A stretch of 64,000 nucleotides of DNA from contig VGHR01000002.1 of NCBI GenBank assembly GCA_016868205.1, positions 1 to 64,000 of the forward strand, written 5' to 3'. The position numbers and the translations under genes are program-made. A model generated the notes under the pieces. The model saw only the letters and a list, made by a program, of their open reading frames with translations, was not told the origin of the DNA and did not search any database. How positions within the stretch are numbered: the first letter of the stretch is position 1; each line of letters opens with the position of its first letter. The DNA comes from Betaproteobacteria bacterium. GTDB lineage: Bacteria > Pseudomonadota > Gammaproteobacteria > Burkholderiales > Burkholderiaceae_C. Of the stretch, positions 17,113-26,978 are shown in pieces.

Positions 17113-18015
17113 ATGAAGTTTCAGACCTTGGAAGAAGCGGTCGGCAAGACCCCCCTGGTGGCTCTGCAGCGCATAGGGGCCCGTGATAACTCGACGCGCG
17201 GCAATGTGATTCTGGGCAAGCTCGAGGGCAACAATCCGGCGGGATCCGTCAAGGACAGACCGGCTTTGTCGATGATTCGCCGTGCCGAGGAGCGCGGTGA
17301 GATCAAGCCTGGCGACACTTTGATCGAAGCCACCTCGGGCAATACGGGCATTGCGCTTGCGATGGCTGCGGCCATCAAGGGCTACCGCATGGTCTTGATC
17401 ATGCCGGAGGATCTGTCGATCGAGCGCGCCCAAACCATGAAGGCTTTCGGCGCCGACTTGATCCTCACGCCCAAGTCTGGTGGCATGGAGCACGCGCGCG
17501 ATCTGGCCGAGAAAATGCAGTCCCAGGGCCAGGGGCGGATGCTTGATCAATTCGCCAACCCGGACAACCCGCGGATCCACTACGAGACCACAGGGCCAGA
17601 GATCTGGAACGACACTGCAGGCCGAGTGACCCACTTCGTCAGCGCCATGGGGACCACCGGCACCATTACCGGCGTCTCGCGTTATCTCAAGGAGAAGAAT
17701 CCGGCCATTCGCATCATCGGCGCGCAGCCCAGCGAAGGCTCGCGTATTCCGGGTATACGCAAGTGGCCTCAGGAGTACCTGCCCAAGATCTATGACGCTG
17801 GCTGTGTGGATGAGTTGCGCCTGGTCAGCCAGTCCGATGCTGAGGAGATGTGTCGTCGCATGGCGCGGGAAGAGGGGATCTTTGCTGGAATTTCGGCCGC
17901 CGGCGCGTGCTGGGTGGCTCAGCAGGTGGCGCAGTCGGTGAACGGGGCGGTCATTGTTTTCATTGTCTGTGACCGGGGCGACCGCTACCTGTCCACCGGC
18001 GTGTTTCCGGCCTAG
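17113..18015 (+). CDS. cysM: Cysteine synthase B
   Basis: A 300-residue PLP enzyme that makes cysteine (or S-sulfocysteine from thiosulfate) from O-acetylserine. The PLP lysine is Lys47 in NNPAGSVKDRPA, the phosphate-binding loop TSGNTG is at 74-79, and GTTGTITGVSRYLKE is near residue 182. Distinction from CysK rests on the short length, the NPAGSVKDR context, EGSRIPGIRKWP in place of the CysK lid, and the C-terminal FIVCDRGDRYLSTGVF, all CysM-type. The ATG at 17113 was chosen because the further upstream frame runs towards the tRNA. NUDIX and TusA-like genes follow closely. Confidence 0.94.
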   Translation: MKFQTLEEAVGKTPLVALQRIGARDNSTRGNVILGKLEGNNPAGSVKDRPALSMIRRAEERGEIKPGDTLIEATSGNTGIALAMAAAIKGYRMVLIMPEDLSIERAQTMKAFGADLILTPKSGGMEHARDLAEKMQSQGQGRMLDQFANPDNPRIHYETTGPEIWNDTAGRVTHFVSAMGTTGTITGVSRYLKEKNPAIRIIGAQPSEGSRIPGIRKWPQEYLPKIYDAGCVDELRLVSQSDAEEMCRRMAREEGIFAGISAAGACWVAQQVAQSVNGAVIVFIVCDRGDRYLSTGVFPA

Positions 18016-18023
18016 GGGGCGCG

Positions 18024-18569
18024 GTGGCTGAGTTTAGGTTTTGCCCGATGTGCGCCAGCCCGCTGAGCTGGCAGACCCGTCCGGAGGATGGTGGTGAGGT
18101 CTCGCGTCTGCGTTGCTCCTCGTGTGATTACACGCACTGGAACAATCCCACCCCGGTGCTTGCCGGTATCGTCGAGCTGGACGGCCGTATCTTGCTGGCT
18201 CGCAACGCCGCCTGGACCGGCCGGCGCTTTGCCTTGATCACCGGCTTCATGGAGGCGGGGGAAACGCCCGAGGAAGGAATCACGCGCGAGATCAAGGAGG
18301 AGACTGCCCTGGAGGTCTCGGCCTTGCGGCTGGTCGGTGTTTATGACTTCAAGCGCATGAACCAGGTCATCATCGCCTATCATGCGCATTCGTTCGGGGA
18401 GGTCTCGCTCTCCCCCGAGCTGGTCGAATACAGGCTCTATGAGCCGCAAGATTTGATCTGCTGGCCCGCCGGTACCGGTTATGCTTTGGCCGACTGGCTC
18501 AGATCCCGCAATTTTGAACCCCGGTTCATGACCTGGGAAGAGCGCGAAGCGATGAGCCGAGAGACATGA
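18024..18569 (+). CDS. NUDIX hydrolase with N-terminal zinc ribbon
   Basis: A 181-residue NUDIX protein. Cys7/Cys10 (FCPMC) and Cys31/Cys34 (CSSCDY) form a zinc ribbon like that of NudC-type proteins, and the stretch THWNNPTPV is typical of this zinc-ribbon group. The NUDIX box at residues 74-96 reads GFMEAGETPEEGITREIKEE, with the metal-binding REIKEE core intact; the Gly that usually follows EE-x is Ala. The substrate is unknown, possibly an ADP-ribose- or NAD-type compound. The start is GTG 18024, eight bases after cysM. It overlaps the TusA-like gene by four bases (ATGA). Confidence 0.88.
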   Translation: MAEFRFCPMCASPLSWQTRPEDGGEVSRLRCSSCDYTHWNNPTPVLAGIVELDGRILLARNAAWTGRRFALITGFMEAGETPEEGITREIKEETALEVSALRLVGVYDFKRMNQVIIAYHAHSFGEVSLSPELVEYRLYEPQDLICWPAGTGYALADWLRSRNFEPRFMTWEEREAMSRET

Positions 18570-18796
18570 TGCAGATCGATAAGGAACTTGACACCCGAGG
18601 CCTCAATTGCCCCCTGCCTATCCTCAAAGCCAAGAAGGCACTGGCCGAGATGAGCTCGGGGCAGTTGCTCAAGGTGATGTCGACCGACGCCGGCTCGGTG
18701 CGCGACTTTCAGGCCTTTGCCAAGCAAACCGGCAATGAGCTGATCGGACAAGAAAGCACCGACGGCCAATTCATACACCTTCTCAAGCGCCGCTGA
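18566..18796 (+). CDS. TusA/SirA family sulfur carrier protein
   Basis: A 76-residue single-domain protein of the TusA (SirA/YeeD) family, which carries persulfide sulfur on a conserved cysteine. The signature is DTRGLNCPLPILKAKKAL, with the active Cys15 in the CPxP motif. It could serve tRNA 2-thiolation or another sulfur-relay pathway; no tusBCDE genes are nearby. Its position directly after cysM and the NUDIX gene suggests one transcript linked loosely by sulfur metabolism. Translation may begin at either of two adjacent Met codons (18566 or 18569), and the first overlaps the upstream stop. Confidence 0.9.
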   Translation: MMQIDKELDTRGLNCPLPILKAKKALAEMSSGQLLKVMSTDAGSVRDFQAFAKQTGNELIGQESTDGQFIHLLKRR

Positions 18797-18838
18797 GTCG
18801 GCCGGCCGGGCCGGGCTGCGCTGCGTCAGCCCGTCGCC

Positions 18839-19717
18839 TTAGTCGCCCAGGGCGAGTTGTCGCAGGTAGTGGCGAAAAGGTGGGCCGACCTCGGCGTGCT
18901 GCAGGGCCAGCTCCACGGTGGCCTCCAAAAAACCCTCCTTGCTGCCGCAGTCGTAGCGCTTGCCCCGGTACTGGTAGGCGTACACCGCTTCATCGGCCAT
19001 CAGCCGGGCGATGCCATCGGTCAGCTGTATCTCGCCGCCGGCGCCGGTGCCGAGTTGGCGCAAGTGGTTGAAGATAGTGGGCGTGAGAATATAGCGGCCG
19101 GCTACGCCGATGCGCGAGGGCGCCGCCTCAGGGGCTGGTTTTTCGACGATGCGCTCGATCTGGGTAATCCGCTCTTCGATGGGTTTGCCCGCCACGATGC
19201 CGTAGCGCCGGGTGTGTTCAGTCGGCACCTCCTGCACCGCAAGCACCGAGCGCCCAAGCCGTGCAAATTGCTCACCCATCTGCGCCAGCACTGGCGGCTG
19301 GCCCACCATCAGATCGTCGGCCAGAAGAACCGCGAAGGGCTTGCTGCCCACCACATGCTCGGCGCACAGCACCGCATGACCCAGGCCCAACATCCGATGC
19401 TGACGAACATAGGAGCAATGCATGTCGTCCATGCGCACTGAACGCAGCAATTCGAGCAGGGAATGCTTGCCCGCAGCCTCGAGTTCGCTTTCGAGCTCGT
19501 AGGCGGTGTCAAAGTGGTCCTCAATGGCGCGTTTGCTGCGTCCGGTGATAAAGACCATGTGCCGGATTCCGGCAGCATAGGCTTCCTCGACGGCGTACTG
19601 GATCAGGGGTTTATCGACCACCGGCAACATTTCCTTGGGCTGTGCCTTGGTAGCCGGCAGAAAGCGCGTGCCGAGTCCGGCAACCGGAAAGACCGCGACT
19701 TTGAGATGAGAGCTCAT
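18839..19717 (-). CDS. galU: UTP-glucose-1-phosphate uridylyltransferase
   Basis: A 292-residue GalU, which makes UDP-glucose for envelope polysaccharides and LPS. The nucleotide-binding N-terminus [20 protein letters not shown] and [19 protein letters not shown] are diagnostic. [25 protein letters not shown] and [19 protein letters not shown] follow in the expected order. [19 protein letters not shown] near the end is the typical C-terminal motif. The gene stands alone about 90 bases downstream of valS on the same strand and converges on the TusA-like gene. Confidence 0.96.
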   Translation of the reverse strand: MSSHLKVAVFPVAGLGTRFLPATKAQPKEMLPVVDKPLIQYAVEEAYAAGIRHMVFITGRSKRAIEDHFDTAYELESELEAAGKHSLLELLRSVRMDDMHCSYVRQHRMLGLGHAVLCAEHVVGSKPFAVLLADDLMVGQPPVLAQMGEQFARLGRSVLAVQEVPTEHTRRYGIVAGKPIEERITQIERIVEKPAPEAAPSRIGVAGRYILTPTIFNHLRQLGTGAGGEIQLTDGIARLMADEAVYAYQYRGKRYDCGSKEGFLEATVELALQHAEVGPPFRHYLRQLALGD

Positions 19718-19804
19718 GCTGGGGCAGACGGTGGGGCGTTGGTTGGGCGGGGCAGGCAGATCATCTCACGCGCCAATGCGTTCATGGGCTCATCGGCAAG
19801 CCGA

Positions 19805-22747
19805 TCAGCCCAGCCGCTCCAGCTGTGAGCGGATCTTGGCCAGGGTGCCTGAGAAATCCTCCAGCCGCTTTTTCTCCTGATCGATCACCGCCGGCGGAGC
19901 CTTGGCCACAAAGGCCTGGTTGTCCAGCTTGCCCTGTGCCTTGGCGATTTCATGGTCCAGTCGTGCGGCCTCCTTCGACAGGCGCAGTTTTTCGGCGGCC
20001 ACATCCACCGCGACGAACAGACACATCCGCGCGCCACTGACCACTGCCACCGGCGCGCTTTGCGCGGCGGCCTGCCAGTCCGACTCTGCTTCGAAGACCC
20101 GCACTTCGCTAAGTTTGGCCAGGGCCTGCAGCACGGACGCGTTGCTGCGCAGGAAATCGTTTTCGCCCAAGGTGTAAAGGGGTAGACGGGTGGCCGGCGA
20201 CACCCCCATCTCTCCGCGCAAATTCCGGCAGCCGTCGACCAGCGCCTTGAGTTTGTCGATGTCGGCGATCGCTTGTGGATCGATTCTTTGAGGCTGCGCC
20301 TGGGGATAAGGGGCAATGCTGACCGATGGCCCCGGCAGACCGGCCACCGGGGCGACTTTTTGCCACAGCTCTTCCGTGATGAAGGGGATCAGCGGATGGG
20401 CTAGCCGCAATATAGCTTCCAGCGTGCGGATCAAGGTGCGGCGTGTGCCCCGCTGCTGGGCCTGATCACCGACCTGCAGCTGAACCTTGGCGATTTCCAG
20501 GTACCAGTCGCAGTACTCGTTCCAGACAAACTCGTAGAGGGCGGCAGCCACCTGGTCGAGCCGGTAATCAGCAAAGCCCTGCGCGACTTCGGCCTCAACT
20601 TGCTGCAGCAGGGATGCGATCCAGCGGTCGGCTTGGCTAAAGTGCATATAGCCATGCGCCGACCCGCCAGGCTGGCATTGCGCCTTGGTGTGCTCCATCA
20701 GCCCGCAGTCATGGCCCTCGCAATTCATCAATACGAAGCGGGTGGCGTTCCAGAGCTTGTTGCAGAAATTGCGGTAGCCCTCGCAGCGTTTGGCGTCGAA
20801 GTTGATACTACGACCCAGGCTGGCCAGGGCGGCAAAGGTAAAGCGCAGCGCATCGGCGCCGTAGGCGGGTATGCCCTCGGGAAACTCTTTTTGCGTGTTC
20901 TTGCGCACCTGCGGCGCGGTCTCGGGCTTGCGCAGACCCTGGCTGCGCTTTTCCAGCAGGGGCTCAAGGGCAATGCCATCGATCAGGTCGACCGGGTCGA
21001 GCACATTGCCTTCGCTCTTGCTCATCTTCTTGCCCTGGGCATCGCGCACCAGGCCGTGGATGTACACATCCCTGAAGGGCACGCGGCCGGTGAAGTGCGT
21101 CGTCATCATGATCATCCGGGCGACCCAGAAAAAGATGATGTCGTAGCCTGTGACCAGGACGCTGCTGGGCAAGTAAAGGTCGTAGTCGCTGACCGCAGCG
21201 TCACTCCTGGGTGTCGTAGCCGCTTGCGGCCAGCCTAAGGTGCTAAAGGGCACCAGGGCCGATGAGTACCAGGTGTCGAGCACATCCTCGTCGCGTTTGA
21301 GGCGCTTGCCAGGCGCTTGTGCCTGGGCCTCTTGAAGGCTTCTGGCGACATAGACCCGGCCGTCCTCGTCATACCAGGCCGGGATCTGATGGCCCCACCA
21401 CAACTGGCGTGAGATACACCAGTCCTGAATGTTGTTCATCCATTGGTTGTAGGTATTGACCCAGTTTTCAGGGACGAAGCGGACCTGCCCGCTGTGCACG
21501 GCTTCGATGGCTTTTTGCGCAATGCTCTGACCGCTGGGGTCTTGCGAGCCGACCTTGTTCATGGCCACAAACCACTGATCGGTGAGCATGGGTTCGACCA
21601 CCTGGCCGGTTCGGGCACAGATGGGCAGCATCATTTTGTGCGGCTTGATCTCCAGCATCAGGCTCTGAGCCTGCAGGTCGGCAATCACGGCCTTTCGCGC
21701 AGCAAATCGATCCAGGCCGCGGTAGGCAGCAGGTCCGTTTTCATTAATGCGCGCATCGAGGGTGAAGATGGTGATCAGCGGCAGGCCGTGGCGCATCGCG
21801 CAAGCGTGGTCATTGAAGTCATGGGCGCCAGTGATCTTCACGCAGCCAGAACCAAACTGACGGTCGACAAAGTCGTCCGCGATGATTGGAATCCGGCGGT
21901 CGCACAGGGGCAGGTCCACCATCTTGCCCACCAGATGCCGATAGCGTTCGTCCTCGGGGTGTACCGCCAGGGCCCCATCGGCCATCATGGTCTCGGGCCG
22001 GGTGGTGGCGATCGTCATACCCTTGTGCAGGACGCCGTCGATCAGCTGCGGGCCATCGGCAAACGGATAGCAAATGTAGTGCATGAAGCCATCAGACTCG
22101 GTGGCCTCCACCTCGAGGTCCGAGACGGCACTCATCAGCACCGGGTCCCAGTTGACCAGGCGTTTGCCGCGGTAGATCAGGCCCTGTTCGTAGAGGCGCA
22201 CGAAGGTATCGGCCACCACTTTCGAGAGCTTGTCGTCCATGGTGAAGTATTCGCGGCCCCAGTCCACGCTGGCACCCATGCGCCTCATTTGCTGCGTGAT
22301 GATGTTGCCTGACTGTTCTTTCCACTGCCAGACTTTGGCGACAAAGTTTTTGCGGGCCGATTCGGGGTCGGTCCCCATCTCGTGCTTGTTCAAACCCTGG
22401 GCCTGGAGCTGCCGCTCCACCACGATTTGAGTGGCAATGCCGGCGTGGTCGGTGCCCGGCACCCACAGGGTGTTGGACCCGCGCATACGGTGGTAGCGGG
22501 TCAGGCTGTCCATGATGGTCTGGTTGAAGGCATGGCCCATGTGCAGCGTTCCGGTCACATTGGGCGGGGGCAGTTGGATGCTGAAAGACGGCGCTGTGGC
22601 CTGGGCCATCCCACTGCCCCGGTGTCCAGCCGATGCATAGCCGCGTCGCTCCCATTCGGGGCCCCAGTGAGCCTCAAGGGCGGCAGGCTCGAAGGATTTG
22701 GCCAGGGATTGCAGGCCGGGCTGGTCTGGTGCGCTTCGGGTGTTCAT
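19805..22747 (-). CDS. valS: Valyl-tRNA synthetase
   Basis: A 980-residue class I synthetase charging tRNA-Val. The HIGH motif appears as HMGH at residues 69-72 ([19 protein letters not shown]) and the KMSKS motif as [14 protein letters not shown]. The editing (CP1) domain includes [52 protein letters not shown] and IMMTTHFTG are valine-specific landmarks. The C-terminal coiled-coil arm ([20 protein letters not shown]) is present. The start was placed at ATG 22747 ([13 protein letters not shown]); the frame continues upstream for 42 codons that do not look coding. Confidence 0.97.
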   Translation of the reverse strand: MNTRSAPDQPGLQSLAKSFEPAALEAHWGPEWERRGYASAGHRGSGMAQATAPSFSIQLPPPNVTGTLHMGHAFNQTIMDSLTRYHRMRGSNTLWVPGTDHAGIATQIVVERQLQAQGLNKHEMGTDPESARKNFVAKVWQWKEQSGNIITQQMRRMGASVDWGREYFTMDDKLSKVVADTFVRLYEQGLIYRGKRLVNWDPVLMSAVSDLEVEATESDGFMHYICYPFADGPQLIDGVLHKGMTIATTRPETMMADGALAVHPEDERYRHLVGKMVDLPLCDRRIPIIADDFVDRQFGSGCVKITGAHDFNDHACAMRHGLPLITIFTLDARINENGPAAYRGLDRFAARKAVIADLQAQSLMLEIKPHKMMLPICARTGQVVEPMLTDQWFVAMNKVGSQDPSGQSIAQKAIEAVHSGQVRFVPENWVNTYNQWMNNIQDWCISRQLWWGHQIPAWYDEDGRVYVARSLQEAQAQAPGKRLKRDEDVLDTWYSSALVPFSTLGWPQAATTPRSDAAVSDYDLYLPSSVLVTGYDIIFFWVARMIMMTTHFTGRVPFRDVYIHGLVRDAQGKKMSKSEGNVLDPVDLIDGIALEPLLEKRSQGLRKPETAPQVRKNTQKEFPEGIPAYGADALRFTFAALASLGRSINFDAKRCEGYRNFCNKLWNATRFVLMNCEGHDCGLMEHTKAQCQPGGSAHGYMHFSQADRWIASLLQQVEAEVAQGFADYRLDQVAAALYEFVWNEYCDWYLEIAKVQLQVGDQAQQRGTRRTLIRTLEAILRLAHPLIPFITEELWQKVAPVAGLPGPSVSIAPYPQAQPQRIDPQAIADIDKLKALVDGCRNLRGEMGVSPATRLPLYTLGENDFLRSNASVLQALAKLSEVRVFEAESDWQAAAQSAPVAVVSGARMCLFVAVDVAAEKLRLSKEAARLDHEIAKAQGKLDNQAFVAKAPPAVIDQEKKRLEDFSGTLAKIRSQLERLG

Positions 22748-23044
22748 GGTCCGGTTGGGATAAGCCCTATTCGACGCAGCTTGTCGGGCTTGTTCGAGAC
22801 GGTGCAGGGGATGAATTTTAGCGGGGGGGGCTTTTCGTCCCGGTTCGGGGACGGCCGGGCTCTCGCGGCTCATGTATTGCCCCAGGCTGTGGCTGCCCTT
22901 GGGTCGATAGCCTAGCTAAATTCTGGGCATTGAATCACCCAATTGGACGCGGTGCGTGTTTTCCCGGTATCGTCCCGCCTGTCCGAAGCTGATATCGGCT
23001 TTCTGGCAGTTTGTGTTTACCAACCTATTCATCAGGAGATTTCC

Positions 23045-23467
23045 ATGGCAGCTCTCAAAGGCTCCAAGACGGAAGAAAACCTCAAGGCCGCCTTCGCCGG
23101 CGAGTCCCAGGCCAACCGCCGTTATCTGTATTTCGCGAACAAGGCGGATGTTGAAGGCCAGCCTGACGTGGCGGCCTTGTTCCGCTCGACCGCCGAAGGC
23201 GAGACCGGCCACGCTCACGGCCACCTCGAGTGGCTCGAGCAGTGTGGCGATCCGGCTACCGGCATGCCCTTCGGCGCCACCCGTGACAATCTGGCCTCTG
23301 CCGTGGCTGGCGAGACCCACGAGTACACCGACATGTACCCCGGCATGGCCAAGACCGCTCGCGAAGAGGGCCATGATGAGGTGGCTGACTGGTTTGAAAC
23401 CCTGGCCAAGGCTGAGCGTTCGCACGCCAACCGCTACGCCAAGGCACTGGCCGATCTGAAAGACTGA
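23045..23467 (+). CDS. Rubrerythrin-type diiron protein
   Basis: A 140-residue four-helix ferritin-like protein of the rubrerythrin family, lacking the C-terminal rubredoxin domain. Likely diiron ligands are Glu20 ([12 protein letters not shown]), Glu53 and His56 ([10 protein letters not shown]), Glu90/Glu93 ([12 protein letters not shown]), and Glu124 and His127 ([10 protein letters not shown]). Rubrerythrins reduce peroxide in the cytoplasm. GGAGATTTCC precedes the ATG at 23045. It is followed by an Fe-S protein and a DUF3501 protein on the same strand, an arrangement conserved in several proteobacteria, so the three probably work together in redox or peroxide handling. Confidence 0.93.
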   Translation: MAALKGSKTEENLKAAFAGESQANRRYLYFANKADVEGQPDVAALFRSTAEGETGHAHGHLEWLEQCGDPATGMPFGATRDNLASAVAGETHEYTDMYPGMAKTAREEGHDEVADWFETLAKAERSHANRYAKALADLKD

Positions 23468-23559
23468 TTCCGGCGTCCGTGCGGACCCTCGCCCCCGGCG
23501 AGGCCCGCCATCCAACGCCCCAGGTGTGCGCGCAAGTGTCCCCTGGGGTGTTCGGTTTC

Positions 23560-23590
23560 ATAAAGGGCCTGGCCCGAAGGCCAGCCTTTT
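23560..23590 (+). terminator. Candidate intrinsic terminator after the rubrerythrin gene
   Basis: Stem CTGGCC / GGCCAG with a CGAA loop, extended by a weak outer helix, then CCTTTT. It lies between the rubrerythrin and Fe-S genes and may be a partial terminator that lets the first gene be transcribed more than the next two. A second inverted repeat, CCCCAGG...CCTGGGG, sits just upstream. Confidence 0.5.
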
Positions 23591-23638
23591 CTCAAGCCGA
23601 AAAGGCGTGATCGTTTGAACCCCACACCGAGACTGACT

Positions 23639-24988
23639 ATGGCCACCGAAGGTAATTTGCAGGCCCCCACGCGCCACCCGATCGACTGGAAGAACCCCGA
23701 GTTCTACAACGAGGAGGCGACCTTCAAGGAGATGGAACGCATCTTCGATATTTGCCATGGCTGCCGCCGCTGTGTGAGTTTGTGCGGCTCATTTCCGACC
23801 TTGTTCGATCTCGTCGACGAAGGGCCGACCGGAGAGGTCGACGGCGTGGAGAAGAAAGATTACTGGAAGGTGGTCGACCAGTGCTATCTCTGCGATCTGT
23901 GCTACCTGACCAAATGCCCTTATGTGCCGCCGCATGAGTTCAATCTGGACTTTCCTCACACCATGCTGCGGGCCAAGGCCATCAAGTTCAAGAAAGGTGA
24001 GGTCGGCGCGGGCGAGCGTTTTCTGGCCTCCACCGATGTCCACGGTTCGTTCGCGGGCATTCCGATTGTGGTGCAGGCCGTTAACGCGGTCAGCAAGACC
24101 AAGGTCGCTCGCAGTGTCATGGAGTCGACCCTCGGCGTTGATCAAAGGGCCTGGCTGCCATCTCTGGCCACGCACAAGTTCCGCTCCAGCGCTCAAGAGG
24201 CTCGAAGCAATCAAGTCAAGGATGGTGCCACCACGCCTGGCAAGGTGGTGATTTTTTCAACTTGCTATGTCAACTACAACGAGCCCGGCATTGGCCATGA
24301 CCTGCTCAAGATCCTCGATCACAACGAGGTGCCGTATGTGATCGTCGAAAAGGAGCAGTGCTGCGGTATGCCCAAGCTTGAGCTGGGTGATCTTGAATCG
24401 GTAGACCAGAGCAAGCAAGCCAATATCCCGGTTCTGGCCCGCTACGCGCGCGACGGCTTTGCCATTTTGAGTGCGGTGCCCAGTTGCACATTGATGTTCA
24501 AGCAGGAAATCCCGCTCATGTATCCCGACGATGCCGAGGCGCAGTTGGTCAAGGAGCATATGTGGGATCCCTTTGAATACCTCATGGCCCGAAAGCGTGA
24601 TGGTCTGCTCAAGACGGAATTTCCCCAAAGTCTGGGCAAGATCAGTTACCAGATTCCCTGTCACGGCCGGGTGCAGAACATTGGCAAGAAGACCGAGGAA
24701 ATGCTCAAGATGGTGCCGGGCACCAGCGTGCACACCCACGAGCGGTGTTCGGGGCACGCCGGCACCTTTGGCGTGAAAAAGGGCTTCCACGACCAGGCGA
24801 TGAAGATCGGCAAACCCCTGTTTAAGGCCATGGCCCAGCACAAAGACGGTGGTGCGCCCGATGTGATTTCGAGCGACTGCCCTTTGGGCGGGCATCACAT
24901 TGCCCAGGGCTTTGAGGTTAACAAGCTCGGTGAGGTTCCTCAAAAGCATCCACTGACCTTGATTCGCACCGCTTACGGCCTCGACTAA
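23639..24988 (+). CDS. Fe-S oxidoreductase, GlpC/heterodisulfide-reductase-like
   Basis: A 449-residue iron-sulfur protein. Two ferredoxin-type [4Fe-4S] motifs are at the N-terminus (ICHGCRRCVSLC and CYLCDLCYLTKC). Two CCG-type domains follow, visible as STCYVNYNEPGIG with EQCCGMPKLELGD, and PCHGRVQNIGKK with ERCSGHAGTFG. This is the layout of GlpC and HdrB/D-like subunits that pass electrons between redox partners. No flavin subunit (GlpA/GlpB) is adjacent. The ATG at 23639 was chosen; an upstream TTG at 23615 is in frame. With the rubrerythrin upstream and DUF3501 downstream it forms a trio of uncertain function, possibly supplying electrons to the rubrerythrin. Confidence 0.87.
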   Translation: MATEGNLQAPTRHPIDWKNPEFYNEEATFKEMERIFDICHGCRRCVSLCGSFPTLFDLVDEGPTGEVDGVEKKDYWKVVDQCYLCDLCYLTKCPYVPPHEFNLDFPHTMLRAKAIKFKKGEVGAGERFLASTDVHGSFAGIPIVVQAVNAVSKTKVARSVMESTLGVDQRAWLPSLATHKFRSSAQEARSNQVKDGATTPGKVVIFSTCYVNYNEPGIGHDLLKILDHNEVPYVIVEKEQCCGMPKLELGDLESVDQSKQANIPVLARYARDGFAILSAVPSCTLMFKQEIPLMYPDDAEAQLVKEHMWDPFEYLMARKRDGLLKTEFPQSLGKISYQIPCHGRVQNIGKKTEEMLKMVPGTSVHTHERCSGHAGTFGVKKGFHDQAMKIGKPLFKAMAQHKDGGAPDVISSDCPLGGHHIAQGFEVNKLGEVPQKHPLTLIRTAYGLD

Positions 24989-25046
24989 GGTTTATCCATT
25001 GAACAGGCCGGGTTGGCCTTTGCCCCCGGCGAGAAAGGACGCAATC

Positions 25047-25637
25047 ATGCAATTGATCGGAAAAGTCACCCGCGACAGCCTCATGACCTTGGAGGCCTAC
25101 AGCAAGTGGCGTAAGGAAAACAAGCCCAGCGTGGTCAAGCATCGCCACCTTCGCAGCGTGCAGCTGGGCGATCATTTGAATGTGCAGTTTGAAAGTGAAA
25201 TCACGATTCGCTATCAAATCCAGGAGATGCTGCGCATCGAAAAAATTTTCGAGGAAGAGGGTATCGAACACGAGATTGAGGCCTACGCGCCGCTGGTGCC
25301 TGACGGCACCAACTGGAAGGCTACGCTGCTCATTGAGTACCCCGATGTCAATGAACGCAAGCGTGAGCTCAAGCGGTTGATCGGCGTCGAGGACCGACTT
25401 TTTGTTGAGGTCGAGGGCGAGGGCCGGGTCTATGCGATTGCCGATGAGGACCTGGAGCGTGAGAACGAGGAGAAGACCTCGGCTGTTCACTTCCTTCGCT
25501 TCGAGTTCAATCCGGCCCAATGTGCGGCCATCAAGGCTGGCGCTGCAGCCAAGCTGGGTTGCGACCATACCAACTATCCGGCTCATGTCACGATTGCGCC
25601 AGAGACCCTGGCTTCTCTGGCCGGGGATTTGCGGTAA
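25047..25637 (+). CDS. DUF3501 family protein
   Basis: A 196-residue cytoplasmic protein of the DUF3501 family, whose function is unknown. The first half is rich in charged residues (TIRYQIQEMLRIEKIFEEEG), and the middle part YAPLVPDGTNWKATLLIEYP is a family hallmark. Toward the C-terminus VHFLRFEFNPAQCAAIKAG and CDHTNYPAHVTIAPET follow. GAGAAAGGAC lies well placed before the ATG at 25047. It follows the Fe-S protein after about 60 bases; the tie with rubrerythrin and that protein is the best functional clue. The frame stays open to 24999, but the extra residues are unlike the family. Confidence 0.85.
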   Translation: MQLIGKVTRDSLMTLEAYSKWRKENKPSVVKHRHLRSVQLGDHLNVQFESEITIRYQIQEMLRIEKIFEEEGIEHEIEAYAPLVPDGTNWKATLLIEYPDVNERKRELKRLIGVEDRLFVEVEGEGRVYAIADEDLERENEEKTSAVHFLRFEFNPAQCAAIKAGAAAKLGCDHTNYPAHVTIAPETLASLAGDLR

Positions 25638-25650
25638 GCCGTCGCAATAT

Positions 25651-25750
25651 TGCGCCGAGGGCGGCGCTCCCACATGGACGGCGCTGTGCTTGGGAGCGGC
25701 GCCCTCGCGACGATAGCTTTGCCCTTGTGGGAGCCGCGCCCTCGCGGCGA
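25651..25750. repeat. REP-like palindromic cluster, three copies
   Basis: Three imperfect copies of a 23-25 base element with core GCGAGGGCGCGGCTCCCAC lie between the convergent ends of the DUF3501 and OYE genes. Copy 1 (25651-25674) is in plus orientation; copies 2 (25691-25713) and 3 (25726-25750) are inverted. Each can fold on itself. The third copy is followed by GGTTTTTT (to 25758) and may also terminate transcription of the rubrerythrin trio. The same element recurs at 29531-29633. No REP-associated transposase is in the window. Confidence 0.8.
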
Positions 25751-25756
25751 GGTTTT

Positions 25757-26881
25757 TTACCGCATCCCAATTTTCGCGTCTGGCCCGAATACCGCTGCGG
25801 CTTCCCGCGGGGGGCAGCGCCAGTAAGCCGGCTGGGCTCGGAGCTGAGCGCCCAGTGCGGCGGCTGCGTGCCAGCCCCAGCGCGGGTCGTACAGGAAGGC
25901 ACGCGCCAGGGCCACCAGGTCGGCGTCGCCGCTGTCCAGGACCTCTTGGGCCTGCCGGGGCTCCGTGATCAGGCCTACCGCGAAAGTGCACAGGCCCGAG
26001 CGCCGGCGGACCTCGCGGGCCAGGGGAACCTGGTAACCCGGACCGAGTGGGATTTTTTGTAGCGGTGATACGCCGCCCGATGAGATGTGCACAAATTGGG
26101 CCCCGGCGGCCTTGAGGCGGCAAGCCAACTCGGCGGTTTCTTCCAGGGTCCAGCCGCCATCGACCCAATCGGTTCCCGACAGGCGTACGCCCAGGGTGCC
26201 GCCGAAGACTCGCCGCACTTCGGTCAGCACCTCGAGGGGCAATCGAATGCGGTTCTCGAAGCTGCCGCCGTAGGCGTCGGTACGCTGATTACTCAGCGGC
26301 GAGAGGAACTGGTGCAGCAGGTAGCCGTGTGCCGCATGCAACTCGATGGCCTCGATGCCGATCTCCGCACTGCGCTGCGCCGCGGCCTTGAAGTCCTCGC
26401 GCACCTTGCGCAGCCCCTGCGCATCGAGCGCCAGTGGCGGCGCCTCTTGCAGCAAGTGGGGCAGTGCGCTCGGTCCCCAGGGGCGCCAGCCGCCCTGATC
26501 AACCGCGATCAACTGCCCACCCCGCCACGGGACTTCGCTGGAGGCCTTGCGGCCGGCGTGGGCCAGCTGGATGCAGACAGGCGTGGCCGGAGCCAGACGG
26601 CGTGCTCGATGCAGCTTGTCCTGCAGGGCCGCCGCGGTGGCGTCATCCCACAGGCCCAGGCATCCCGGCGTGATACGCCCTTCGGCGCTGACGGCCGTGG
26701 CCTCCAGAGTCACCATGCTGGCCCCACTGTTGAGGAGCATGGCCCAGTGCATCAGGTGCCAGTCGTTAGCCAGCCCGTCGGTACAGGCGTATTGGCACAT
26801 CGGTGCCACGACCAGCCGATTGCTCAGCAGCAGGCGAGCTGCAGGGGCTTCAAAAACATAGGGGGAGAAGAGGAGGCTCAC
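25757..26881 (-). CDS. Old yellow enzyme family NADH:flavin oxidoreductase (YqjM/XenA-like)
   Basis: A 374-residue FMN enzyme of the old yellow enzyme family. VVAPMCQYACTDG carries the Cys (residue 29) and Tyr typical of the thermophilic-like class III enzymes such as YqjM and XenA, which reduce activated C=C bonds and some nitro compounds. IQLAHAGRKAS, IELHAAHGYLLHQFLSPLSN, RTDAYGGSFENRIRLPLE, VRLSGTDWVDGGW and FVHISSGGVS are all standard. The start codon is GTG at 26881, with no strong ribosome binding site. It converges on the DUF3501 gene, with REP-like repeats between, and is divergent from yaaA. Confidence 0.93.
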   Translation of the reverse strand: MSLLFSPYVFEAPAARLLLSNRLVVAPMCQYACTDGLANDWHLMHWAMLLNSGASMVTLEATAVSAEGRITPGCLGLWDDATAAALQDKLHRARRLAPATPVCIQLAHAGRKASSEVPWRGGQLIAVDQGGWRPWGPSALPHLLQEAPPLALDAQGLRKVREDFKAAAQRSAEIGIEAIELHAAHGYLLHQFLSPLSNQRTDAYGGSFENRIRLPLEVLTEVRRVFGGTLGVRLSGTDWVDGGWTLEETAELACRLKAAGAQFVHISSGGVSPLQKIPLGPGYQVPLAREVRRRSGLCTFAVGLITEPRQAQEVLDSGDADLVALARAFLYDPRWGWHAAAALGAQLRAQPAYWRCPPREAAAVFGPDAKIGMR

Positions 26882-26978
26882 AGTTCATTCGCCAAAAAGG
26901 ATAGGGAAGGGCTGATTTGTGCATCGGCTTTGAGACCGACCCATAATTGTCAGTCTTTCGCTGCCCTTGCGCTGACCC

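Noticed and set aside
24918-26168. Reverse 416-residue frame across DUF3501 and the OYE gene
   Set aside because: It is antisense to two clearly identified genes; high GC content favours long false frames.
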